Below are positions 8,105 through 15,462 of a DNA stretch of 45,086 bases, piece after piece; the stretch's first letter is position 1, and every line of letters begins with the position of its first letter. Origin of the DNA: Solidesulfovibrio magneticus (GTDB lineage Bacteria > Desulfobacterota > Desulfovibrionia > Desulfovibrionales > Desulfovibrionaceae); NCBI GenBank assembly GCA_002482565.1, contig DLGG01000140.1:780-45865 (forward strand), given 5' to 3'. The notes under the pieces were generated by a model. The model ran no database searches. It worked only from the letters and a program-made list of their open reading frames with translations, and was not told the DNA's origin. Both the position numbers and the translations under genes were made by a program.

Positions 8105-9541
8105 ATGGCAGAAAAGAAATCGAATTTTGACATTGCTCTTGGGGAAAACATTTTCAGAATTGCCGTTGAAAACACTCCGACAGGAGTGTGCATTACAAAT
8201 GCAGAGGGAACTTTTGAGTATGTCAACAAGGCATATTGTAGTTTGTATGAATATGAACAGGAAGAACTTCTTGGCAATAATTTTACAATGATCGTCCCTG
8301 AGGGACACAAGGAGGCACTTCAGAAACTTCACGACCAATACATCAATGGAACCAAAGAGGTGAGAGGAGAATGGGATGTTGTCACAAAAAGCGGCAAATG
8401 CCTTACAATTCTAGCCGACGCAGTTCGAGTCACAGGCGTCGATGGCAGGTTCAAAAAAGTTACCTTTGTTACAGACATCACAGAACGAAGAAAGTACGAG
8501 CAAGAGCTTCAAAAACTCTACTTATCCATCGAGACTTCGTCGGCATCTATCGTGATAACGGATTCAACCGGCGCCATATGTTATGCGAATCCTTCATTTT
8601 GCAAAACCACAGGATATCTGCAAGAAGAAGTGCTCGGCCAAAACATGAAGATGCTCAAGTCCGGCGTCCACGATCAGGAGTTTTATAAATGCATGTGGGA
8701 TTCCATATGCAACGGAAAAACTTGGCGTGGCGAGATATGCAATAAAAGCAAGAGCGGGGAGTTGTTCTGGGAATCGACAATCATAACGCCAATCCCCGAC
8801 AAGTCTGGCAAGGTCGTAAATTACGTAGCGGTAAAGAACGATATTTCAGAAAAAATCGACCTTGAAAGGCTCAAGGACGACGTGGATCGGATTTTGCGGC
8901 ACGACCTCAAAACGCCACTTAACGCCATCGTGACATTGCCTCAGCTATTAAAAGAAGATGGCAATCTGACGCTTGAGCAGCGCGACTACTTAAGCCACAT
9001 CGAGAGATCTGGATGGCGAATGCTCAGAATGATCAACAGCTCTCTGGACATATTCAAGATGGAGGAAGGAAGTTACCGCTGCAGCCTGAGTCCGAATGAT
9101 TTAGTCAGCATAACGAAAGAAGTTATCGACAGCCTGCAAAGTTCATTAAAAAGATTCGATTGCAAAATTATCCTTTATTATGACACAAAAACAGCGACAG
9201 GCAGCGACAAACTTGTGATACAGACTGAAGAAACCAACATTCACAATATGCTGTCAAATCTTTTATCCAATGCTATCGAGGCGTCTCCTGCCGGCAGCGA
9301 CATTATCGTCAACTTCGTAAGCAGTTCCCCAAAAAGTCTTTCCATCACAAACAAAGGCGTTGTTCCAACAACCATCAGAGAGCACTTCTTTAAAAAATAC
9401 AAAACCTACGGCAAGAAACATGGAACCGGGCTGGGCGCTTATTCGGCAAAGCTGATTGCTGATGCGCTTGGTTACAAAATCGAGATGCAGACTTCCGACG
9501 AAATCAATGAAACGACCATTACGATCACTTTTGGCGATTAG
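8105..9541 (+). CDS. PAS-PAS histidine kinase, soluble, AT-rich
   Basis: 478 aa. PAS 1 covers about residues 14-125 (VENTPTGVCITNAEGTFEYV to FVTDITERR), PAS 2 about 140-250 (ending VAVKNDISEK). The dimerisation/phosphoacceptor helix has RILRHDLKTPLNAI (H266). The ATPase domain shows the N box NMLSNLLSNAIEAS (N389) and a short G box HGTGLGAYSAKLI. No membrane segment is seen, so it should sense a cytoplasmic signal. No response regulator is adjacent; the nearest receiver (13144-13602) is 3.6 kb away and has its own Hpt. The start at 8105 has only a weak GAGGCGAG ribosome site; an in-frame ATG at 8036 is possible. Base composition is far lower in GC than the neighbours and the gene sits between copies of a 116-bp repeat, both signs of transfer. 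Confidence 0.8.
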   Translation: MAEKKSNFDIALGENIFRIAVENTPTGVCITNAEGTFEYVNKAYCSLYEYEQEELLGNNFTMIVPEGHKEALQKLHDQYINGTKEVRGEWDVVTKSGKCLTILADAVRVTGVDGRFKKVTFVTDITERRKYEQELQKLYLSIETSSASIVITDSTGAICYANPSFCKTTGYLQEEVLGQNMKMLKSGVHDQEFYKCMWDSICNGKTWRGEICNKSKSGELFWESTIITPIPDKSGKVVNYVAVKNDISEKIDLERLKDDVDRILRHDLKTPLNAIVTLPQLLKEDGNLTLEQRDYLSHIERSGWRMLRMINSSLDIFKMEEGSYRCSLSPNDLVSITKEVIDSLQSSLKRFDCKIILYYDTKTATGSDKLVIQTEETNIHNMLSNLLSNAIEASPAGSDIIVNFVSSSPKSLSITNKGVVPTTIREHFFKKYKTYGKKHGTGLGAYSAKLIADALGYKIEMQTSDEINETTITITFGD

Positions 9542-9561
9542 CTGGATGTCTGCAGGCGGCG

Positions 9562-9677
9562 GGAGGCTTAAGGCCGTTTGCCGCGCTCCTGGCTTTCCAT
9601 GAAGGCACGCAGCACGGCGTTTATGGCCGTCTGGTAGCCTTTTTTCCGCCGGGAGCGAAACCAGGCCAGCACGTCGC
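9562..9677 (-). repeat. 116-bp direct repeat, right copy: within intact brnA
   Basis: The 3' third of brnA plus a few bases past its stop; one mismatch to 7717-7832. Both copies have the same orientation. Confidence 0.9.
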
Positions 9678-9924
9678 GGTCCAGGCGGATGGAGACGCGC
9701 TCCTTGGTTTCGGGCAGCAGATCATCTAAACGCACACGCCTCGCCTTCTCAAAAAAATCGTCGCCAAGCGGCGGATTGTCGGGATCATCCAGGGCGTTCG
9801 CGGTCACTTCCGCGTCGGTCATGGCGTCCACGCGCGCCCAGTCGGTTTGCGAGGGGAGGTCGCGCAGTTCTTCCTTGGTATGGCGCACGATGGTCTGGCC
9901 GTTTTCGGTGGAGTTAGTCGGCAT
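9568..9924 (-). CDS. brnA: BrnA-type antitoxin
   Basis: 118 aa. The N-terminal part (TIVRHTKEELRDLPSQTDWARVDAMTDAEV) and the C-terminal ribbon-helix-helix (ERVSIRLDRDVLAWFRSRRKKGYQTAINAVLRAFM, about 80-115) are characteristic of BrnA, which neutralises the RNase BrnT and represses the operon through its DNA-binding domain. The ATG lies inside the end of brnT (overlap about 11 bp), the usual toxin-first order. The brnT reading frame is broken (see its entry), so the antitoxin may be the only working product. Confidence 0.85.
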   Translation of the reverse strand: MPTNSTENGQTIVRHTKEELRDLPSQTDWARVDAMTDAEVTANALDDPDNPPLGDDFFEKARRVRLDDLLPETKERVSIRLDRDVLAWFRSRRKKGYQTAINAVLRAFMESQERGKRP

Positions 9925-10178
9925 AGTTCCTCCGCTCCCTGGCGTTGGCTTTTCGCGCGGAGATGATGCGAAAAGCGCCGCCGCGAATCGTAAAAACGAC
10001 GATCAGCAGGTGGCCGTTCACTTCGCCAGCGGTGATGCAGCGGCGCTCACCATACGCCTTGCGGTCGTCCTCAAAAAAACACCGGAGAATTTTCGATGGC
10101 CGCCTTGGCGTCCAGAAAGTCGATGCCGTGCTTGGCGAGGTTCGCCAACCGCTTGGCTTCGTCCCATTCGAAATCCAT
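9914..10178 (-). pseudogene. brnT: BrnT-type RNase toxin, frameshifted in a run of seven A/T
   Basis: The 5' frame gives MDFEWDEAKRLANLAKHGIDFLDAKAAIENSPVFF, the BrnT N-terminus, then stops at a TGA directly after seven T (10073-10079 read on the minus strand). Removing one T restores a full BrnT: EDDRKAYGERRCITAGEVNG, then HLLIVVFTIRGGAFRIISAR and KANARERRNYAD, ending over the brnA start. The total of about 87 residues fits the family of ribosome-independent RNases. The break could be a true inactivation, transcriptional slippage on the T run, or a sequencing error. The start is the conserved MDFEWDE; no ribosome site precedes it (see promoter entry). Confidence 0.8.
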
Positions 10179-10213
10179 AGGGGAAGTGTATGTACAAATT
10201 GTCATCCTAGCAA
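10178..10213 (-). promoter_or_regulatory. Putative brnTA promoter, leaderless layout
   Basis: On the minus strand TTGCTA (10213-10208), 17 bp, TACACT (10190-10185). The -10 box ends 6 bp before the brnT ATG, so transcription would start at or next to the start codon. Confidence 0.4.
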
Positions 10214-10277
10214 GACGGAGAGAGTATCTCTCAAGTTCATAACGAAGTCTCACCCCTTCGCTAAAACAGCTCAATAA

Positions 10278-10294
10278 TTATTAATGGTTAATAA
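10278..10294. repeat. Perfect AT-rich inverted repeat
   Basis: TTATTAA-TGG-TTAATAA in the AT-rich DNA upstream of brnT. Could be an operator; no match to a known site. Confidence 0.3.
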
Positions 10295-10356
10295 CTATTT
10301 CTATGATAAAAAAGAATCGTGGGGGATAGAAATAAACGGGAGATTGCAAATACGGA

Positions 10357-10378
10357 GAGCCCCGGCAGCCCGGGGCTC
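10357..10378 (-). terminator. Hairpin downstream of the DUF2158 gene
   Basis: 9-bp stem GAGCCCCGG/CCGGGGCTC, 4-nt loop; only a weak T-rich tail on the minus strand. Confidence 0.45.
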
Positions 10379-10402
10379 ATTCGGGATAGGCTCACATGGT
10401 CT

Positions 10403-10612
10403 CTAGTCAATCAGGACAAGAGTTTCTTTCCTAAACGTACCTCTTTCCAACTTATTACCCGCAAAAAATTCAACTGTCACGTCACCAACGCTATAACCAC
10501 TCGACTCAAAATACACAAGCTGATCTTGATTTTCACCAACAACTCCGGTAACTGTCATATTAGGCCCACCGGATTTAAGTTGCACAACATTGCCTTTTTT
10601 GAATTCCATCAT
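10403..10612 (-). CDS. YodC/DUF2158 family small protein
   Basis: 69 aa. FKKGNVVQLKSGGPNMTVTGV at the N-terminus is the family signature (GD/GN-VVxLKSGGPxMTV); the rest forms predicted beta strands. Members are small cytoplasmic proteins of unknown role, often near mobile elements. The start is well supported by AAGGAGG upstream. It stands alone in AT-rich DNA next to the brnTA locus. Confidence 0.75.
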   Translation of the reverse strand: MMEFKKGNVVQLKSGGPNMTVTGVVGENQDQLVYFESSGYSVGDVTVEFFAGNKLERGTFRKETLVLID

Positions 10613-10756
10613 CGCCCTCCTTCATCAGAGATAGTTTACAACAAGACAACATCCAAGGCAGCAGACACTGACAATATGCATATATAAATTTATATATTTT
10701 TCAATAAGAAAATTTATTGCCCCACATCACAAAAGCAGTTCCTTAATTATCCCTAC

Positions 10757-10788
10757 AAAAAAGCGCGGGCAGCCAAAGCCACCCGCGC
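10757..10788 (-). terminator. Rho-independent terminator of the dynamin-like GTPase gene
   Basis: On the minus strand an 11-bp stem with one mismatch (10763-10788) and TTT loop is followed by TTTTTT (10762-10757). Confidence 0.75.
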
Positions 10789-10813
10789 CGTCGCAACCTA
10801 TTTCTCCCCCCTT

Positions 10814-12316
10814 CTAGGCAGGCTGGGGCTCCCCCTCGCCTTGCGGCTCGGGGTCGGGGGGCGGCGGGACCACCGCCGCCGCCGTCACGCCCGAGGGATG
10901 GGCGTAGCGGTCATTGAGCGTCTGGATGAACCGCTCGCTGTCGGCGATCACCGACACCAGCATCTTGCGGTATTTCATACCCCAGCCGGCCGGCTCGGAA
11001 CGGAAAATCGAACGCCAGGGCGCGGTGTTCTTGTAAAACGCCCGCAACAGCCCCTCGCGCAGCGGTCCATGGGGATACGTCTTGGACACCAGCCGGGCCA
11101 CCGACGCCGCCGACCACTTGCGCGCCAGCATATGCAGCCAACCGGCCAATCCAAGGCTCGCCAGCAAGAAAAGTATCGTGCTCCAGGCCTCGCCGAACAC
11201 CCAGCCCAGCCACCCAGGCACCAGGCCGTTGCTGAACGGATGGCCCGTCAGCACATACAACGCCGCCAGCGCCACGCCCAGCCCGCCGAAAATGGCGCAG
11301 TCGCGCGACAACGTGCCCGAACGCCAGCGCTGCATCATGCCGCGCAGCTCCGGCACCCGCACGTCCTCCACCTCGCGGGCGAGCTTTTCCAGCTCGCCGA
11401 CGATGCGGTAAGCCCGCTCCACCCGCACCTGGTTCATGCGGGTGTGGATGCTGGCCATGTCCGCGTCGCGCTTGGCCTCGAACCGCTGGCGCAAGGCCGG
11501 GTCGTCGATGGGCACGGCCGAAGTGGGCGAATAGATGCGATAAAACTTGCCGGCCGTGAGGCCCTGTTGGGCCAGGGCGCGCTGCCACGCGCCCACGACC
11601 TCTTCAGGGTTGTCCTCACGGGCGGCAATGTCCATTTGGTTGAGGATGAAGATGAACTTGTTGGAATCGCGGCGGTTGATGGTGGCCGCCACGAGATGGG
11701 TCAGCGTGTCGCGCATGGCCCCGGGCTCGGGGCGGCGCGCGTCGAACAGCACCAGCACCAGATCGGACAGGTCCATGATGTGGTTGGTGATGCGAAGTGT
11801 CGAGGTGCGCTGGGCGTCGGCGTCGAAACCCGGCGAATCGATGAGGATAAGCCCGCGCAGCTTGTCGCTGGGGCAGGTTTTGAGCCGGATGTAGGAGTCG
11901 ATGCGGCCGCCCTCGCCCGGCTCGACCTTTTCCAGTTCCTCGCTCATCTTGTAGAACGGGAAGCGCAGGTCGGCGTTGAGCGCCGTGCCGGGCAGCACCC
12001 GGGATTCGCCGGCGGCGTTGTAGCAGATGACCGTGAACTTGTCGTCCACGGCGTGGGAGCCGGTCTGCTGCACCGGGATATCGAGATAGTTGTTGATGAA
12101 GGTGGACTTGCCGGCCGAAAACGGCCCCAGGATGGAAATCAGCGGCCACCAGGCGATCTGGGAGATGGTGGACTGGTCGTTGCCGATGAGCCCCAGCCCC
12201 CGGCAAACCTTGTCGAGTTTGCGAAAACTGCCCACCGCCTCGACAAGCAGCGGATTCTCCAGTTGCAAATGTTCCTTCAGGCTGTTGAGCCTGTCATGCA
12301 GCCGGCCGTCTTCCAT
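10814..12316 (-). CDS. Dynamin-like large GTPase with C-terminal membrane hairpin
   Basis: 500 aa from the ATG behind a G-rich ribosome site (about 12318-12325). The G1 P-loop is GPFSAGKST (64-72), G3 is DSPG (160-163) and G4 NQMD (226-229); the G-domain starts after about 60 helical residues, as in dynamin-superfamily proteins. Two hydrophobic segments lie at about 340-360 (AIFGGLGVALAALYVLTG) and 378-400 (TILFLLASLGLAGWLHML), followed by about 80 residues and a Pro-rich tail. Bacterial dynamin-like proteins remodel or protect membranes. Single gene; the 5' region is shared with the divergent gene at 12518. An upstream extension of the frame (to 12523) overlaps that gene and lacks family features, so it was not used. 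Confidence 0.8.
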   Translation of the reverse strand: MEDGRLHDRLNSLKEHLQLENPLLVEAVGSFRKLDKVCRGLGLIGNDQSTISQIAWWPLISILGPFSAGKSTFINNYLDIPVQQTGSHAVDDKFTVICYNAAGESRVLPGTALNADLRFPFYKMSEELEKVEPGEGGRIDSYIRLKTCPSDKLRGLILIDSPGFDADAQRTSTLRITNHIMDLSDLVLVLFDARRPEPGAMRDTLTHLVAATINRRDSNKFIFILNQMDIAAREDNPEEVVGAWQRALAQQGLTAGKFYRIYSPTSAVPIDDPALRQRFEAKRDADMASIHTRMNQVRVERAYRIVGELEKLAREVEDVRVPELRGMMQRWRSGTLSRDCAIFGGLGVALAALYVLTGHPFSNGLVPGWLGWVFGEAWSTILFLLASLGLAGWLHMLARKWSAASVARLVSKTYPHGPLREGLLRAFYKNTAPWRSIFRSEPAGWGMKYRKMLVSVIADSERFIQTLNDRYAHPSGVTAAAVVPPPPDPEPQGEGEPQPA

Positions 12317-12517
12317 GCCACCCCCCCGGCGAAAATCAACGTGGCCTTCCGTATCAAATGATTCGGTATTCGTCGAGGCGGCAGGGCCAAAGCGGCGTGA
12401 AAATCCCCGGCCGGGCCAAAAAACCTCGGCCGGGCGCATACCGCGCGGCGGCGGTTGCCCCAACCGGCCCTGGGCGGTTAGGCTACGTCCGGCCGCCCGC
12501 GCGGCCAGGAGGCCCCC

Positions 12518-13075
12518 ATGCACGAGGAATCCCTAGGCAACGTCATCCGCGATTACCTGACCGGCGAGGAAGTCGTCGAAACCTCCTACGAGGAATTCCG
12601 CCAGGCCCTGGCCAGGCTGCTTGTGGAGGAACGCGGTTTTCCCAAGGATCGCCTGACCCCCAAGATCGGCGTCTGTTTCCCGGCCGACGGCCAGGACTAC
12701 ACCCGCATGATCGATCTGGCCGCTGCGGACGAGGCCGGGCGCACGCTGCTTTTCGTCATCTTCTGCTCCGGCGAACCCGGCAGCTACGTCCGCGAATCCC
12801 TGGCCGCCGCCCGGGTCTACGACAAAGGCCCCGTGCCGCTGGCGCTGGTCACCGACACCCGCGACGCCATACTGCTCGACGTCGCGACCGGCCGGGAGAT
12901 CGGCCGGGGCCTGCGGGCCATCCCGCGCTACGAGGAACTGGCCGTACTGGCCGCGCCCATGGAGCCGCTGCCGGGCGATGCGCTGGCCCGGGAACGCCGC
13001 ATCCTTTTTGCCTACAGCGAATTCCTCTCCGGCGGCTGCTGCCAGGGAGCCTGCCGGCCAAAGGCGAGGATGTAA
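12518..13075 (+). CDS. Solitary HsdR N-terminal-like (HSDR_N_2) protein
   Basis: 185 aa; start supported by AGGAGG. Resembles the N-terminal domain of type I restriction R subunits: a helical VRQ/EEFRQALARLLVEERGFPKDRL segment, PKIGVCFP, then RMIDLAA and TLLFVIFC in place of the nuclease D...ExK strands, followed by SYVRESLAAARVYDK and PLALVTDTRDAILLD. The E-x-K catalytic pair is absent (VIFC), so nuclease activity is doubtful. No hsdS, hsdM or helicase is nearby. Ends CCQGACRPKARM. It is divergent from the GTPase gene. Function unknown; the fold assignment is moderately sure. Confidence 0.65.
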   Translation: MHEESLGNVIRDYLTGEEVVETSYEEFRQALARLLVEERGFPKDRLTPKIGVCFPADGQDYTRMIDLAAADEAGRTLLFVIFCSGEPGSYVRESLAAARVYDKGPVPLALVTDTRDAILLDVATGREIGRGLRAIPRYEELAVLAAPMEPLPGDALARERRILFAYSEFLSGGCCQGACRPKARM

Positions 13076-13080
13076 GGTTG

Positions 13081-13130
13081 AGAAGAAAAAGAGGCCTCCG
13101 GCGGCCAAAGGGGCTGAGCCCCTTTGGAAA
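13081..13130 (-). terminator. Terminator of the Hpt-receiver pair, shared module
   Basis: On the minus strand a 10-bp hairpin (CCAAAGGGGC around 13103-13126) is followed by a GGCC-GGCC mini-hairpin and TCTTTTTC. The last 26 bp (13106 to 13081) are identical to 33761-33786. Confidence 0.65.
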
Positions 13131-13143
13131 CCCCGCATGGGGA

Positions 13144-13602
13144 TCAGGCGGGGGCGGGCTGGAGTTCGATGAGGCCGAGCTTGACGAGTTCGGCGATGAG
13201 CGTTTCGCGGCGCAGGGGCTTGGGCAGATAGGCGTCGGCGCGGCCGTGGAAAAACGACTCGCTGACGTGGCGGGTGTCGGTCAATACGGAAATCATGATG
13301 AGCTTGAACGGCTCGCGGCGGCCCGGCCGGGTCTCCTCGATGCGCCGCAGCTCCTGCACCACCATGTTGCCGTCCATGCCGGGCAGCAAGATGTCCATGA
13401 AGACAGCGGTAAAGGGGCGGTCCTCGTCCAGGGCGGCCTCATAGGCGGCCACGGCCTCAAGTCCGGTTGCGGCGGTGATGCACTCGGCATAGGCCGACAG
13501 GAACGTGCGCAAAAAAAGGATGATGCTCTCGTCGTCATCGACGATGAGAAACCGCATGGGAGCAAGAGACGGCACGGCTGATGTCGGTGAGGCGAACGAC
13601 AT
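13144..13602 (-). CDS. Stand-alone receiver-domain response regulator
   Basis: 152 aa, or 137 aa if the start is the internal ATG at 13557 (MRFLIVDDD), where the domain begins. It is a single receiver: acidic pair DDD after FLIV, phosphoacceptor in AVFMDILLPGMDG, ISV in place of the usual [ST]A motif, and the lysine in LPKPL. No output domain. The upstream gene encodes an Hpt protein and ends 8 bp before the longer start, so the two form an Hpt-receiver relay unit, probably fed by a hybrid kinase elsewhere. Confidence 0.85.
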   Translation of the reverse strand: MSFASPTSAVPSLAPMRFLIVDDDESIILFLRTFLSAYAECITAATGLEAVAAYEAALDEDRPFTAVFMDILLPGMDGNMVVQELRRIEETRPGRREPFKLIMISVLTDTRHVSESFFHGRADAYLPKPLRRETLIAELVKLGLIELQPAPA

Positions 13603-13610
13603 GGAGTTAG

Positions 13611-13976
13611 CTACGATGTTTTGGACTGCCCGGCAAGGACGTCGTTCCGGGGTTGCGGCCCGACGAAAATGACGTTGAGGTTTGCGAAGTAGCCGCCCAG
13701 AGTGACGGCCAGGGCCAGGGCTTCTTCCTGGCGTCCGTCGTGGATGGCGATTTCGGCGGCGGCGGCCAGGGCGGCGGCGGCCGGGAGTTCGTAGGAGCCG
13801 GCGGCGCCTTTGACGTTATGGATCAGCCGGCGGGCCTCGGCCGTGTCGCCGACGGCCAGGGCAGGCGCGATGCCGGCCAGGTGCCGCTTTTGGATTTCCA
13901 GAAATTGCGGATAGATGGGCTCAAGGACCTGGCTGACGCGAACCGTGGTCGGCAGCGTGATGCTCGTCGCGTTCAT
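13611..13976 (-). CDS. Hpt-domain phosphotransfer protein
   Basis: 121 aa from the ATG at 13976, which has GGAG 8 bp upstream; longer starts (13997, 14021) run toward the tRNA gene. The helical bundle carries RRLIHNVKGAAGSYEL, with the phosphorylatable His at about position 53 in the H-x(2)-KG-x(2) motif. Hpt proteins shuttle phosphate between receiver domains. Operon partner of the receiver gene just downstream. Confidence 0.8.
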   Translation of the reverse strand: MNATSITLPTTVRVSQVLEPIYPQFLEIQKRHLAGIAPALAVGDTAEARRLIHNVKGAAGSYELPAAAALAAAAEIAIHDGRQEEALALAVTLGGYFANLNVIFVGPQPRNDVLAGQSKTS

Positions 13977-14036
13977 GCCGTCTCCGTGCATGGCCATCTT
14001 GACGCATCCGGCGCGGTCCATTTAGGTATGTCCCGC

Positions 14037-14113
14037 GCGCCCGTAGCTCAGCCGGATAGAGCGTCGGACTTCGAATCCGCAGGCCGGGAGTTCGAATCTC
14101 TCCGGGCGCGCCA
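14037..14113 (+). tRNA. tRNA-Arg (anticodon TCG)
   Basis: Cloverleaf: acceptor GCGCCCG/CGGGCGC, D stem GCTC/GAGC, anticodon loop CTTCGAA with TCG, T loop TTCGAAT, and encoded CCA. One unpaired position is seen at the top of the anticodon stem. It is intact and serves as the left attachment site of the island; its 3' 47 nt are repeated at 26349-26395. Confidence 0.9.
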
Positions 14114-14115
14114 GT
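14067..14115 (+). repeat. attL: 49-bp direct repeat, 3' part of tRNA-Arg
   Basis: Identical to 26349-26397. Spans anticodon loop to CCA plus GT. Defines the left end of the inserted element. Confidence 0.92.
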
Positions 14116-14180
14116 AAAATTCAATAATTACGCCAGACCAAGGCGGCTTGTCGAAGACGACAGGTCGCCTTCTTGATTTT

Positions 14181-14209
14181 TTGCTCCAATCTTGCTCCAC
14201 TTGCTCCAA
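14181..14209 (+). promoter_or_regulatory. Left array of TTGCTCCA repeats (putative integrase arm sites)
   Basis: Three copies starting at 14181, 14192 and 14201 (TTGCTCCAA, TTGCTCCAC, TTGCTCCAA), between attL and the integrase start. The same motif occurs four times just inside attR. Confidence 0.6.
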
Positions 14210-14224
14210 CAAAGAGGTGGAGCG

Positions 14225-15244
14225 ATGGCCACATTTCGCAAGCGGGGCAATCTCCAGTGGGAAGCCAGGATTCGCAAACGGGGCTACCCGACGACATGCA
14301 AGACCTTTGATACCAAGGCCGAAGCCGAGCAATGGGCAAAGAGCGTCGAGACCGAGATGTCCAAAGGACAGTTCGTCTCGACCAAAGAGGCCGAGAGCTA
14401 CACTTTGAGCGAATGCCTGGAGCGTTATAAAGAAGAGTATTTGCCAAGGCTCAAAGACCCTCGCCGTGAAATTTCCCGGGCCAAATGCCTTCAATCGCGT
14501 GCCATCGCCCGCCGCGTCATGTCAACGATTCGGTCGAAAGACATAGCGGATTACCGACGCGCCCGGGAGAAAGAGGGGATTTCGGCCAATACGATCCGTT
14601 TGGACCTGGCCCTTCTCTCCAGGCTCTTTAATTTTGCCAAGAGTGATTGGGGCATGGAAAGTTTGACCAATCCCGTGCAACTCGCCGCCAAACCCAAATT
14701 ACCGCCGGGACGTGAAAGACGGCTGGAAGCTGGCGAGGAAGAAAAACTCTTTGAAGCCATTGGCGACGACTTGGAGTTTTGCGCAATCGTCAAGCTCGCC
14801 TTGGAAACAGCCATGCGTCGTGGCGAGATAGCCAAGCTCTCCTGGGAAGACATCGATCTCCACAACAAATCGGTATTGCTGCGTGACACAAAAAACGGCA
14901 CATGTAGGACGGTCCCGTTATCTCGAAAAGCGATCGAAGTCCTCCAAGGACTTCCACGCCATATTTCCGGGCGAGTCTTTCCCGGACACCTCCATCCCGA
15001 CACGCTTTCATCGAAGATGGGCAGGGTTTGCCAATCGGCTGGGCTGGTTAACTTCCATTTTCATGACTTGCGCCATGAAGCCACTAGTCGGTTTTTTGAG
15101 CATACGGACCTGGATGTGATGGAAATTAAAGCCATTACCGGGCATAAATCCCTGCAAATGCTGGCGCGGTACACGCATTTGCGCACGGCAAACCTTGCGG
15201 CGAGGCTGGATGGCGCAAAGCGCGGTGAGGTCAGGCGCTTGTAA
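14225..15244 (+). CDS. int: Tyrosine recombinase (island integrase)
   Basis: 339 aa. The N-terminal arm-binding domain (MATFRKRGNLQWEARIRKRG), a core-binding SAM-like domain at about 60-150, and a catalytic domain at 165-330 with R198 (TAMRRGEIAKL), K223, H280-x-x-R283 (HDLRHEATS), H307 (ITGHKS) and Y316 (ARYTHLR): a complete active set. Starts 110 bp downstream of the tRNA-Arg CCA and reads away from it, as expected of tRNA-targeting islands. The ATG has GAGGTGGAG upstream. It catalyses site-specific insertion and excision between the 49-bp repeats. Confidence 0.92.
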   Translation: MATFRKRGNLQWEARIRKRGYPTTCKTFDTKAEAEQWAKSVETEMSKGQFVSTKEAESYTLSECLERYKEEYLPRLKDPRREISRAKCLQSRAIARRVMSTIRSKDIADYRRAREKEGISANTIRLDLALLSRLFNFAKSDWGMESLTNPVQLAAKPKLPPGRERRLEAGEEEKLFEAIGDDLEFCAIVKLALETAMRRGEIAKLSWEDIDLHNKSVLLRDTKNGTCRTVPLSRKAIEVLQGLPRHISGRVFPGHLHPDTLSSKMGRVCQSAGLVNFHFHDLRHEATSRFFEHTDLDVMEIKAITGHKSLQMLARYTHLRTANLAARLDGAKRGEVRRL

Positions 15245-15367
15245 TTTTCCTCAAACGCAACGATGAAGTTGACGCGCACAAGCCTGCCCTGCCGCTCTCT
15301 GTCCAGGCCGAGGGGAGCGCGAATAGGCTGGAAATCTGATCTGTGCCCCACGGACCATTCACGTTGG

Positions 15368-15396
15368 TTGCCAAAACTAAATCAAACAAATAATGC
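15368..15396 (+). promoter_or_regulatory. Putative sigma-70 promoter of the NACHT gene
   Basis: TTGCCA, 17 bp, TAATGC, 67 bp upstream of the start, in AT-rich DNA. Prediction only. Confidence 0.4.
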
Positions 15397-15462
15397 GGCA
15401 AGAAAACATATTTAGATCCATGATTACTCATCGTGGCCAAACTTTTTATGCCGTGAAGCCCC

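Noticed and set aside
7723..8310. 195-codon minus-strand frame ending in a BrnA tail
   Set aside because: A chimera of the duplicated brnA end and the antisense of the PAS kinase start; no ribosome site and no BrnA N-terminus.
12317..12523. N-terminal extension of the dynamin-like GTPase
   Set aside because: Arg/Gly-rich, crosses the start of the divergent gene, and the internal ATG has a G-rich ribosome site.
14181..14209. Short tandem repeat as replication slippage product
   Set aside because: The same octamer array occurs near the other island end at 26202-26242, which points to function in integration rather than slippage.
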